Assembly: GCA_000447185.1 (NCBI GenBank)
Contig: KE647141.1
Span: 1 to 16,802 of the forward strand
Direction: 5' to 3'
DNA length: 16,802 bases
From: Vairimorpha apis BRL 01
Lineage: Eukaryota > Microsporidia > Nosematidae
The notes beneath the pieces are model-generated. The model had not been told where the DNA came from. It searched no databases and was given only the letters and a program-made list of their open reading frames with translations. Numbering within the stretch: position 1 is the first letter of the stretch; the number at the start of each line of letters is the position of its first letter. Below are positions 7,426 through 15,206 of this stretch, piece after piece. The position numbers and the translations under genes were made by a program.

Positions 7426-7781
7426 TCACTTGGTATGTAAGTTTTCGTTCCTCTCGTTCTCCGCTAATATTAAATCGTCTCCTCTTCTATACTCCATAGA
7501 CACATACTCAAAAGTTTTTTTAAGAGTTACTGATTGGATATATGCTTCGATTCGGTCTAAGATTTCTAGCGCCTTTTTGTATTTTGCGTGGTATTTAGTG
7601 ACTATACCATCCCATGTTAGCACATATGGAATTATCCTTGTTTTAACCCGTGTAGTAATCATAGCTCATTAGCTAACAGATCGTACTTTCTTAGTTTTTC
7701 TGTCTCTACTTGTTGAAGGTTGTCAATAGATGTGACCCCTATTTCAACTATAAGAATTTCTCTAGATTTTTTATCTATATT
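7426..7781 (-). mobile_element. 5'-truncated non-LTR retrotransposon tail, copy B (inverted)
   Basis: Second C-terminal retroelement fragment, on the opposite strand. From 7781 downward it reads NIDKKSREILIVEIGVTSID, then NLQQVETEKLRKYDLLANEL and a stop at 7661-7659. After a frame change it continues from 7662 with TRVKTRIIPYVLTWDGIVTK, YHAKYKKALEILDRIEAYIQ, YVSMEYRRGD and a stop at 7426. It aligns residue for residue with copy A (IIPYVKTWEGIETTFHKQY versus IIPYVLTWDGIVTKYHAKY), but with many substitutions, so the two derive from different subfamilies or old insertions rather than a recent duplication. The KPD part present in copy A is missing here. The antisense open frame at 7370-7672 is a shadow. 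Confidence 0.75.
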
Positions 7782-8114
7782 GTAAAATGAATAACATATA
7801 TTAAACATATATTTTTAAAAAATTTAAAAGTAATTAAGGTATTAAATATCATGTTAAAGCTATATAAATGTTAAAAACCTAAATAGAATTTATTTTTATT
7901 AATATTTTTTTATTAATGATTTAAATTGTATATATTAAATAATTCAAAATTTGTTTTAATCAAATAAAATTATTTTTTTAGATAAAAAAATTGATGCTTT
8001 TTTAACAAATTAAAATAGTTTATAAAAAAATTATCAACAGACAAATTTCATATTTTCGCATAAAATAATAAATAATATATATGTTTAAATATATCAGAAA
8101 ATTAAATAAAATAT
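7782..8114. other. AT-rich spacer, nothing recognised
   Basis: About 330 bases of low-complexity A/T between the retroelement tail and the 3' end of the lectin gene. No open frame, C-run or RNA-like structure is seen. Confidence 0.6.
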
Positions 8115-8807
8115 TTAATTACTTTCAACAGGTAAGTAATATTGTTTAGTTAAATCAACTATTGTGTTATGATCAAGTCTACTATCTCCATGACCAAATT
8201 GAAACAATGCCCTCATTTCTCCTATAGAAGTAGCATATTTAACAGGTCCTGTTTCTTCACTCATAACAGTTATTATTACTTTTGTTGGTGCAGAGGAATG
8301 ACGAAGATGTTGTCTTAATTCAGGTAATCCTCCGCTTGAATAAGGACCACCTAATTCAAATTCTGAATACATATTATTTGTTCCTTTTTCATAGGTAAAC
8401 AATTGCGGATATTTGTCTGTATTACATGGCATAGCATAAACATTGTGTTGTCCAGGCTTATCAGCTTTACCTAAAGTTAGGCACAAATCTTTTGTTTGAA
8501 ATTTCCAATATCCATTTTCTGCATGTAAATTCCATTTTGTATTATTAACACCATTTTCACACAGCATAACACGATATGGTACATTTTTTTCATCAATACA
8601 TAACTCTTTACCTTGAATTTTAAACACTTGTTTTTGCTCGTCATATTCAATAAGTTCCATTTCTTTTTCATCTTTAATAATATCCAAATTAGCAAAATAA
8701 ACTTTTCCTTCTCTAAGTGTTGCTAATCTTAATTTATCGTTTCCTTTAGGTGTAATTTCTCCAGTCAATGCTAATGTATATTTAAGTAAATGTAAAAAAG
8801 TAAACAT
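8115..8807 (-). CDS. Secreted ricin-B-like (beta-trefoil) lectin protein
   Basis: 230 residues beginning with a signal-peptide-like stretch (MFTFLHLLKYTLALTGE), so probably secreted or routed to the spore surface. Two trefoil lobes can be seen. The first is KELC70 ... RVMLC83 ... T90-K-W92-N-L, the second KDLC109LTLG ... VYAMPC128 ... Q135-L-F137. Each has the Cys-(x)n-Cys pair and QxW-type position of ricin-B carbohydrate-binding domains; an N-terminal lobe at about 20-66 is weaker. The C-terminal 85 residues (from about 146) leave the lectin pattern, contain a polar SSGGLPELRQHLRHSS segment, and are unrecognised. No catalytic toxin chain is present. It shares layout with the gene at 4251 and is longer. 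Its start lacks the C-run signal of the housekeeping genes, and codon use is somewhat less AT-extreme. Confidence 0.8.
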   Translation of the reverse strand: MFTFLHLLKYTLALTGEITPKGNDKLRLATLREGKVYFANLDIIKDEKEMELIEYDEQKQVFKIQGKELCIDEKNVPYRVMLCENGVNNTKWNLHAENGYWKFQTKDLCLTLGKADKPGQHNVYAMPCNTDKYPQLFTYEKGTNNMYSEFELGGPYSSGGLPELRQHLRHSSAPTKVIITVMSEETGPVKYATSIGEMRALFQFGHGDSRLDHNTIVDLTKQYYLPVESN

Positions 8808-8957
8808 ACATTTAATTTGTTATGATGTTTTTATATTGTAAAGTTTCATTTTTGAAACAAACGTTTTTAATTTAAAACATGATTTTTGTAAACGTAGAAA
8901 AAAATACGAAATTAAAATAAAGTAATTTTAACAAAATTTCAAATTTTTTTTTCATAA

Positions 8958-8961
8958 CCCC
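8958..8961 (+). promoter_or_regulatory. CCCC start-proximal signal of the uL11 gene
   Basis: AACCCCTTAA directly precedes the ATG at 8966; four bases separate CCCC from ATG. It is a strong example of the start-proximal signal in this window. Confidence 0.7.
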
Positions 8962-8965
8962 TTAA

Positions 8966-9463
8966 ATGAACAAAGGAAAACAAGATACAGGAGAAGTAAA
9001 ATTTCTAAAAATTCAAGTTATTGGAGGTGAATTACCGGGTCCTGTTTTGGCTCAAAAAGCAGCTTCTTGGGGAATACAAATTAAAAAGGTTGGTGAGGAT
9101 ATAAAAGCAGCAACTGCAGAATATAAAAGTTTAAAAGTACTTGTAGGACTCACAGTTGAAGGAGGAAAAGCTACTGTCGAAGTTTTACCAGCTACATCTA
9201 CTTTGATAATTAAAGCTTTAAGGGAAGCACCAAGAGATAGAAAAAAAGTTAAGAATATTAAACATGATGGAAATCTACAAATTAGTGATGTTATTGAAAT
9301 TGCAAGAAAAATAAGAAGTAGATCATTTAGTAAAAAATTTAGTGGAACTGTAAAAGAAGTTTTAGGAACATGTTTTTCGGTAGGTTGTACTGTTGAAAAT
9401 AAAACTCCTATGCAAATAATTGCTGAAATTAATAATGGTGAAATAAGAATTCCAGATGAATAA
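8966..9463 (+). CDS. RPL12: 60S ribosomal protein uL11 (RPL12)
   Basis: uL11 forms the base of the ribosomal P-stalk and contacts the GTPase-associated rRNA and elongation factors. The 165-residue protein matches eukaryotic RPL12 in length and throughout: KKVGEDIKAATAEYK, LTVEGGKATVEVLPATS and LIIKALREAPRDRKK, then KNIKHDGNLQISDVIEIAR, SGTVKEVLGTCFSVGC and a short acidic end. It is odd in one place: residues 28-37 read LAQKAASWGI where typical eukaryotic copies have LAPKIGPLGL, so the proline-rich switch segment between the two domains has lost its prolines. The N-terminus carries a short charged extension. The start is fixed by the CCCC at 8958. It stands alone between long spacers. Confidence 0.95.
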   Translation: MNKGKQDTGEVKFLKIQVIGGELPGPVLAQKAASWGIQIKKVGEDIKAATAEYKSLKVLVGLTVEGGKATVEVLPATSTLIIKALREAPRDRKKVKNIKHDGNLQISDVIEIARKIRSRSFSKKFSGTVKEVLGTCFSVGCTVENKTPMQIIAEINNGEIRIPDE

Positions 9464-11321
9464 AATTTATTTATATTATATTTTATAATTAAAATTTATT
9501 TAACGTACATTAAAATATATATTTAGTTTATTTTCAATTTAAATTAAAATTTAATGGCAAAATACATTTCATATATTTATATTAAATTTTCTTATTTGTT
9601 TATATAATTATATATTAATATATAGTATTTTAAACTTTAAATCAAAAATTTTATTAAAGTTATAATAAAATTATATTATGTTTTTTGTAAAATATTTGTT
9701 TTTAAAAACTTAAATGTAGTTAATAATTTTCGTGAAAAAAATAATTTATAATTATATGAACCACAAAAATTATATTCAATATCTTTTGATTGTAATTTTT
9801 TTTGTATAGATTTTAAATTTAATATAGAAAAATGACACTTTTAATTTTTTATGTTTTATTTAAGAGATGTTATATTTAAGTTTTAAATTTTAAACTTAAA
9901 CTGCTTAATAATATATTTTCATAAAGTTTAAAGACTATTAAAATATAAAACATTTTTAAATTCAAAATTATTAAATTAATAATTAAAGAATATATACAAT
10001 AAATTAAATCTTTTTTTACAACAAAAGTTTAATAAATAAATTGACATTTATACAACTTTTCTAATTAATAAAAACTAAAATTAAAAATTATTAAATATCA
10101 AATATTTATTTAATAGAAAAATTTATTATATCTAAATTATATTGATTTAGTTTAAACAATTAATCTTCAAAAAATTTTATCGAACATTGATATTTTGAAA
10201 TTAAGATTTGTTTAATTAAGTTTTAAATTATTGTAAAATGTAAAAATATTTTTTAATTTCAATTTTATAAATTATAAACTTTAATATAATAATTTTGATA
10301 GTTTTAAATATAATTGTTTTAATTATTATATTTAAAAAAATTTAAAATTATAAAAAAAGTATTATGCATCAATTTTAAATATTTATCATATATTTAAATT
10401 ATTTACAATTTTTTAATTTTTATTCAATTGTAAAAACATTTTATAAATAACAAATTTATGCATTTTTTTGCAACACCAATCAATAGAAAACAAGAATTTT
10501 TTTTTGATTTTTACACAATTATATACAAAATTTTTTACATTTATTAATATAAATTGTAAACTAGATATTAAAAATATATACAATGAAAATTATAATTATA
10601 AAATAATTATAAATTCATATAATCAGTTAAAAAATATTAAATTTATAATTCTAGTTCGTAAATAATTGAATCTTTAACAAATTTTTTTTTAATTAATATT
10701 GACATGTTGATAAAAATTTTGATTTTAAAATTTTTGCTTTAAAAATGAAATAAAATTAGTTTATTATTTTATCTAAATTATTTTTATATAATATAAAAAA
10801 ATATCAATTTTTATTTTAATTATAAAAGTTTATTAAAGCAAATGAGTAAAATAACAAGTAACAGTAGTATTTTAATATTAAAATAAATTTAAAAAATTTT
10901 ATAAAAATAAATGAAAGATTTAAAGAACAATTTTATATTTTTTGTATTCATTATAAAAAATTTAGCCATAAAACATAATCTACTTAATTTTTTAATACGT
11001 TTAAATTTTATGTTTTATTAAAATATAATGCAATTTAAATATCATTAAATTTTTTAATTTTTTTAGTTTTGATTTTAAATTAATTGTAATTTATCTATTT
11101 TTGCAAAAATTACTATATTTTCTTAAATCAAATAAATAAATAAATTAAATCAACACGTAATATTATTTTAATATACAAAACAAAAATAAGTTTTAAATTT
11201 ATTTTTAACCAATTAAGTTATAAATTAAAATTTAAAACTGTTTGTGACAAATTATAATATTTGATAGTTTATAACATATACAGGTTGATTTGTAAACAAT
11301 AATTTTTTTTCTTTAAATAGA
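9464..11321. other. 1.9 kb AT-rich spacer, no supported gene
   Basis: Extremely A/T-rich sequence with frequent A and T runs. An open frame at 10468-10665 (+, 65 codons, TTG start) is composed almost only of Asn, Ile, Lys, Phe and Tyr and is rejected. A - strand stretch from about 9816 to 9676 is open for 46 codons with slightly more varied residues but no start or C-run. At this composition such lengths are expected by chance. No tRNA or other RNA gene is recognised. Confidence 0.5.
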
Positions 11322-11326
11322 CCCCC
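11322..11326 (+). promoter_or_regulatory. CCCCC start-proximal signal of SIN3
   Basis: ACCCCCATATG has two bases between the C-run and the ATG at 11329. It is the longest C-run in the window and fixes the SIN3 start. The spacing matches that of the eS21 gene (ACCCCATATG). Confidence 0.7.
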
Positions 11327-11328
11327 AT

Positions 11329-12110
11329 ATGTCTAATAATATGGATAACTCTAACATTCAAGAAAACGAAAAAAGAGTAGATCAAAATAAAAGATTTAAT
11401 GATGATAAGCCTGCACATCAAGAATATTCTGAAAGCAATCATCATTTTGTTCCACAGATGACTCACGGTTTAATACCTGTTAGTAGACAAGAAGATAATT
11501 TATACATGCAAAATGTTAATGTTTCTAAACCTCCTATTCCTGAGGACGCAGAAGTATGTGATGCTATGAATTTTTTAAATCGTATAAAAAATGAATTTTC
11601 AGAAGATTTAGTTACATATGATAATTTTTTAGAAACTATGAGAGATTATAAATTTGGTAAAATTGATGCTGATGAGGTTTGTAAAGCAGTAGTATTACTT
11701 TTTAAAGACAAATCTCATCTGATTGATCTTTTTAACGAATATTTGCCAAATCATTTAAAATTTCCTCCTGATAATAGAAAGAATGAATTCATGGCAAGAA
11801 ATTTTGAAAGAATGTCTTTAAATCAACAACATCCACAATTTAGACGTAATTTTATTAATCAAAAAATTATGCATCCTGGGTTGAGACCAATGATGCCTAA
11901 AATGGGTCCTCCTCCCCATTTACAACATCAACCTTCTCATTTAAGTGGACTTCTTCCAGGAATGGTTCCTGGTTTTGCTCCCACAAACATACCTCATCCA
12001 AATTCACAATCTCAAATAAGAATACCTCCTCCAAATGTTCAAAAAATCAATCCTAATAGTTATAATTTAAATGCTCCGCCGAAAACTGAAGATGAGACTA
12101 TAAAAAAAAA
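11329..12110 (+). CDS. SIN3: Sin3 transcriptional corepressor, N-terminal segment (PAH1)
   Basis: Sin3 is the nuclear scaffold that brings the Rpd3/HDAC1 histone deacetylase to DNA-bound repressors. This segment starts with a polar, Asn/Asp-rich region. It then carries the first paired amphipathic helix at residues 74-144: EVCDAMNFLNRIKNEFSEDL, YDNFLETMRDYKFGKIDADE, LLFKDKSHLIDLFNEYLP, the typical four-helix PAH pattern. A linker at about 180-250, rich in Pro, Met, His and Gln, follows. The frame stays open to 12270, but the 53 residues after the A9 run at 12102-12110 are out-of-frame readthrough: the true continuation is in the next frame. One missing A at that run separates this segment from PAH2. 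Confidence 0.88.
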
Positions 12111-13580
12111 CAAGCAAATGATTTTATACAGCGAGTCAAAAAACGATATTATAATCAACCAAATGTATATAAAACATTTGTGGAAATTTTACAAAAATTT
12201 AATAATGAAAGTAATATATCTGCTATACGGGCCGAAGTTGGAAGTTTATTGTTTGAAAATCAAGATTTAATTGATGATTTTGAAAAAGATTTCATAACAG
12301 AAGTTAAAATTAAGAATGAAGATAATGATTCTATTTTTAAACAACTTTGCAAAGAAATTGAAGATAAAAATATATACGATGAATTTTTGAGAATTTTAAA
12401 GTTTTTTAATCAAAATTTTATATCAAAAACCGATTTATTGTTACTAGTAATACCTATATTAAAAGATGAACGACAAATTAATATATTTAAAGATTTTATT
12501 AATGAGAAAGACATTAAAGAGGAAGTTGTAAATAAATATGAAAATTGTAGGAAATTTGGATCTTATAGAATTTTACAAAATGAAATTCAAAATACTAATC
12601 AAGATGCTATTGCGAGAGAAGTACTTAATACTACATGTGTTTCATGTCCTACATTCGATTCTGAAGATGCTACTTTTGTATTTTTAAAAAGAAATATGTT
12701 TGAAGATACAATTTTTAGAGCTGAAGATGATCGTTCAGAAGCAAGTCTAGTTATTGAAAGATTAGACTTTTTAATAACATCATTAGAAATAGTATATTCT
12801 AATCTTGGAACTGATGAACTATCAATAAAAGATATTGGTATGTCACCTGGAATTATTAAAGAAGTTTTAAAAAATATTTATGATGAATCAGCTTCAGAAA
12901 TTTTAGAAGGTATATTAATAAATCCAAAAAAGGCAATTCCTATATTAATAAAAAGACTTTATGCAGTAAACAAAGATTTAAGAGAAAAATTAAGACAAAA
13001 ACATAAAGTTTGGAATGAACAAGTTGAAAGAGCATATTTCAAAGCTCTTGATACTAATGGTTTGTATTATAAAAATATTGAGAAAAATAACTTTTCAATT
13101 AAGGTTTTAGCTCAAGAAGCAGATGATGGTTTTGAGCAAGATTTTTCAGATACAAAAATAATTAAAGATATAGCTGACCTTTTTAAAATTTTTATAAAAA
13201 TAAATCAGAATGAAAATAAAAGGATTAATATGTCATCATTTTCAAAAACAGTTGATTTAATTTTCGACATTATATTTAAAAATGTTGAATTTACTGCAGA
13301 TTTCAATATCTTTTGTGTTTATAGATATATTTTTTATGTGTATGAAAAAATAAAAGAAATAAAAGATTTAAATCTTAAATCAATCAAATCATCACAATTG
13401 GCTGTTAATATGAACCTAATTCAAGAATATGATGTAGAAAATAGATTTGAAGAATTACTTAATCAAATAAAACTTTATTTTGAAAAAGAAATCGAACCAT
13501 CTGAATACGAAGAATCTGTTCGAATATTAACAGATTGCAAAGGATATAAATTGTATAATATAAAAAAAGTTTTTTTCTAA
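12111..13580 (+). CDS. SIN3: Sin3 corepressor, central segment (PAH2, PAH3, HDAC-interaction domain)
   Basis: Continuation of SIN3 in the next frame. Directly after the A9 run it reads ANDFIQRVKKRYYNQPNVYK then FVEILQKF and EVGSLLFENQDLIDDFEKDF, a full PAH2 (12111-12300). A third PAH-like unit with SIFKQLCKEIEDKNIYDEFL and LKDERQINIFKDFI lies at about 12330-12500. The Sin3 HDAC-interaction domain follows at about 12537-12825: CRKFGSYRILQNEI (family GPSYRLLP), REVLNTTCVSCPTF (family EVLNDTWVSVPSW), FVFLKRNMFEDTIFRAEDDR and an ERLDFL helix. The remainder is helical C-terminal Sin3 sequence. The GTG at 12180 is not a start. The frame ends at 13580 beside another homopolymer pair (A7 at 13562-13568, T7 at 13570-13576), with coding continuing in the next frame. 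Confidence 0.88.
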   Translation, partial: QANDFIQRVKKRYYNQPNVYKTFVEILQKFNNESNISAIRAEVGSLLFENQDLIDDFEKDFITEVKIKNEDNDSIFKQLCKEIEDKNIYDEFLRILKFFNQNFISKTDLLLLVIPILKDERQINIFKDFINEKDIKEEVVNKYENCRKFGSYRILQNEIQNTNQDAIAREVLNTTCVSCPTFDSEDATFVFLKRNMFEDTIFRAEDDRSEASLVIERLDFLITSLEIVYSNLGTDELSIKDIGMSPGIIKEVLKNIYDESASEILEGILINPKKAIPILIKRLYAVNKDLREKLRQKHKVWNEQVERAYFKALDTNGLYYKNIEKNNFSIKVLAQEADDGFEQDFSDTKIIKDIADLFKIFIKINQNENKRINMSSFSKTVDLIFDIIFKNVEFTADFNIFCVYRYIFYVYEKIKEIKDLNLKSIKSSQLAVNMNLIQEYDVENRFEELLNQIKLYFEKEIEPSEYEESVRILTDCKGYKLYNIKKVFF

Positions 13581-13837
13581 AATTGAAAAATCGATCATTT
13601 TCTGTAATTGAAAATGAAGAATCAATAAATTATCTTAATGTTTTGTCATTTGATCAAGAATCTGATGATGCATTAATATTTAGTTTTAAAAATAATTTAT
13701 TTATTGTTAAATCGTCTAAATCATTTGAAAGTTATTCTGATGGTGAAATTACATATGGTGAAGGGGAGTTCGCTGAAGAGAGTAATTTAAAAGACGATTT
13801 TGTATCAAAAAAGACTAAAAATGATAATGATGAATAA
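13577..13837 (+). CDS. SIN3: Sin3 corepressor, C-terminal segment
   Basis: Last part of SIN3, again in the neighbouring frame. It needs one extra base in the A7/T7 runs at 13562-13576, giving VFFLKLKNRSFSVIENEE in continuous reading. It contains NYLNVLSFDQESDDALIFSF, then KNNLFIVKS and an acidic, Ser-rich end with EGEFAEES and a basic tail. This resembles the generic C-terminus of Sin3 proteins, where short helices are followed by an acidic tail, but it has no diagnostic motif. It has no C-run or separate ATG at its beginning, so it is unlikely to be a gene of its own. Joined, SIN3 would be about 835 residues, much shorter than the yeast protein of about 1500. Confidence 0.65.
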   Translation, partial: LKLKNRSFSVIENEESINYLNVLSFDQESDDALIFSFKNNLFIVKSSKSFESYSDGEITYGEGEFAEESNLKDDFVSKKTKNDNDE

Positions 13838-15195
13838 AACAATAAAAATGTGATAGTAAAATTATATTTAATTTTTTTAATTTATTTATTTTTGAGATTT
13901 ATTTAGAATGAAATTTAATTTCTTTTTTTACCTTCATTAATTAATAATAATTTCATAATTGTAAAATAACGTTAATATTGTTGTAATAAATTATTTTTTA
14001 TATACACATTTCAAATTTTATAAAATTTTTTAGTTAAATAAACTAAATTTTATTAAAATTACACTAACATAAGAAAATTTTTTTTACTTAATTATTTGAT
14101 TATCATTTATTTTGAAAATATTAATTTTATTTATAAAGTAAGTAATGAGGAATAAAATTTTGGTTTAAAATCTACATTTTATAGTTAATGTAAAAATAAT
14201 TTATTACATCTTTAACGAAAATTAAAATATACATTTTTACACTAAAAATGATATTTTGTAAGTATAAAAAATAATACATTTAATTATAGTATGAAATTAA
14301 TTTTTAATTTATTTTTGATTAAAAAAATATTTTTTTATTATTTATAAATTTAATTTTATTTAAAAATAACTTTTTTAACAATAAAATATTATTCAAATTT
14401 TTTTTTAAATACATAAACAAACTATATTAATAAGATTTAAATGTAATTAATATTAAAAAACATTCAAAATTTTTCAATGAAAATAAGATTTTTAAAAATT
14501 TTAACCTATATCTTTATTAATTTTATATTTATAATATATTATTCAGAAAATTACATATTTTTGATATTTCAAAAATAATTATTGATTATAAATAGTTATA
14601 AAATTAATATTTATAAAAGTTGAAAAAAATAAAAATACCATAATCAAATATAAAGAATGCTAAACATCCATGTCATCGTTATAAAAAAAAATTGATATTT
14701 TCTTTTTATTTTCATTAAATTTAACTAATATAAGTATATAATTATGCTTCAAAAATTTACTTCAATAACAAAAAATTAAAACAAAATATCTCTAAATTTA
14801 TTTTGCATATTTAAATATATAATTTTTTAAAAATTATAACATTAAAGTTAAATTATTTACTTTAAAATTGACGTAATTCTTATAAAAAATGTAAAATAAT
14901 CAATTTTTACTATTAATTTTTATTTTTTAAATAATATATTTATTATTAAAAAAAATAAATGTAAAATTAATCTGTAAAATTAAAAAATATAAAATATAAA
15001 ACTATGATAAACATTTTCTTAACATTAAATAAATAAGAAATCGATATCTTAAAATTATTTTTAATAAAAATTAAAAAAAATTACGACATAAAAATCATGT
15101 TATTTAAAATTAACGCATTTTAAAATTTCTATTTTATTATCATATTTTCTTGATGAGTTATCCCTTTTCGTAATCATTAATTTTATATTAAATAT
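13838..15195. other. 1.4 kb AT-rich spacer, no supported gene
   Basis: Nearly pure A/T with many A and T runs. A TCCC at about 15160-15163 is the only C-run, about 45 bases before the kinase start. No open frame of note, RNA gene or repeat is recognised. Confidence 0.55.
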
Positions 15196-15201
15196 GGGTC
15201 C
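15196..15201 (+). promoter_or_regulatory. GGGTCC start-proximal signal of the kinase gene
   Basis: ATGGGTCCTTAATATG: GGGTCC ends five bases before the ATG at 15207, in the position where the other genes have CCC. Both CCC- and GGG-type signals are known before microsporidian start codons. Confidence 0.5.
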
Positions 15202-15206
15202 TTAAT

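Noticed and set aside
7370..7672. 100-codon + strand open frame
   Set aside because: Antisense shadow of retroelement tail B; the - strand reading aligns with copy A.
8477..8695. 72-codon - strand open frame inside the lectin gene
   Set aside because: Alternate-frame shadow of the ricin-B-like gene at 8115-8807.
9676..9816. 46-codon - strand open stretch in the uL11-SIN3 spacer
   Set aside because: Length within chance expectation; no start codon, no C-run, and any upstream join would need a shift of the opposite sign.
10468..10665. 65-codon + strand open frame
   Set aside because: Begins at TTG, is almost only Asn/Ile/Lys/Phe/Tyr, and has no start signal.
11269..11466. 65-codon - strand open frame over the SIN3 start
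   Set aside because: Antisense to the SIN3 N-terminus, which has a clear C-run signal and PAH domain.
12111..12270. Continuation of the first SIN3 frame past the A9 run
   Set aside because: Out-of-frame readthrough: the PAH2 helices are in the adjacent frame over the same bases.
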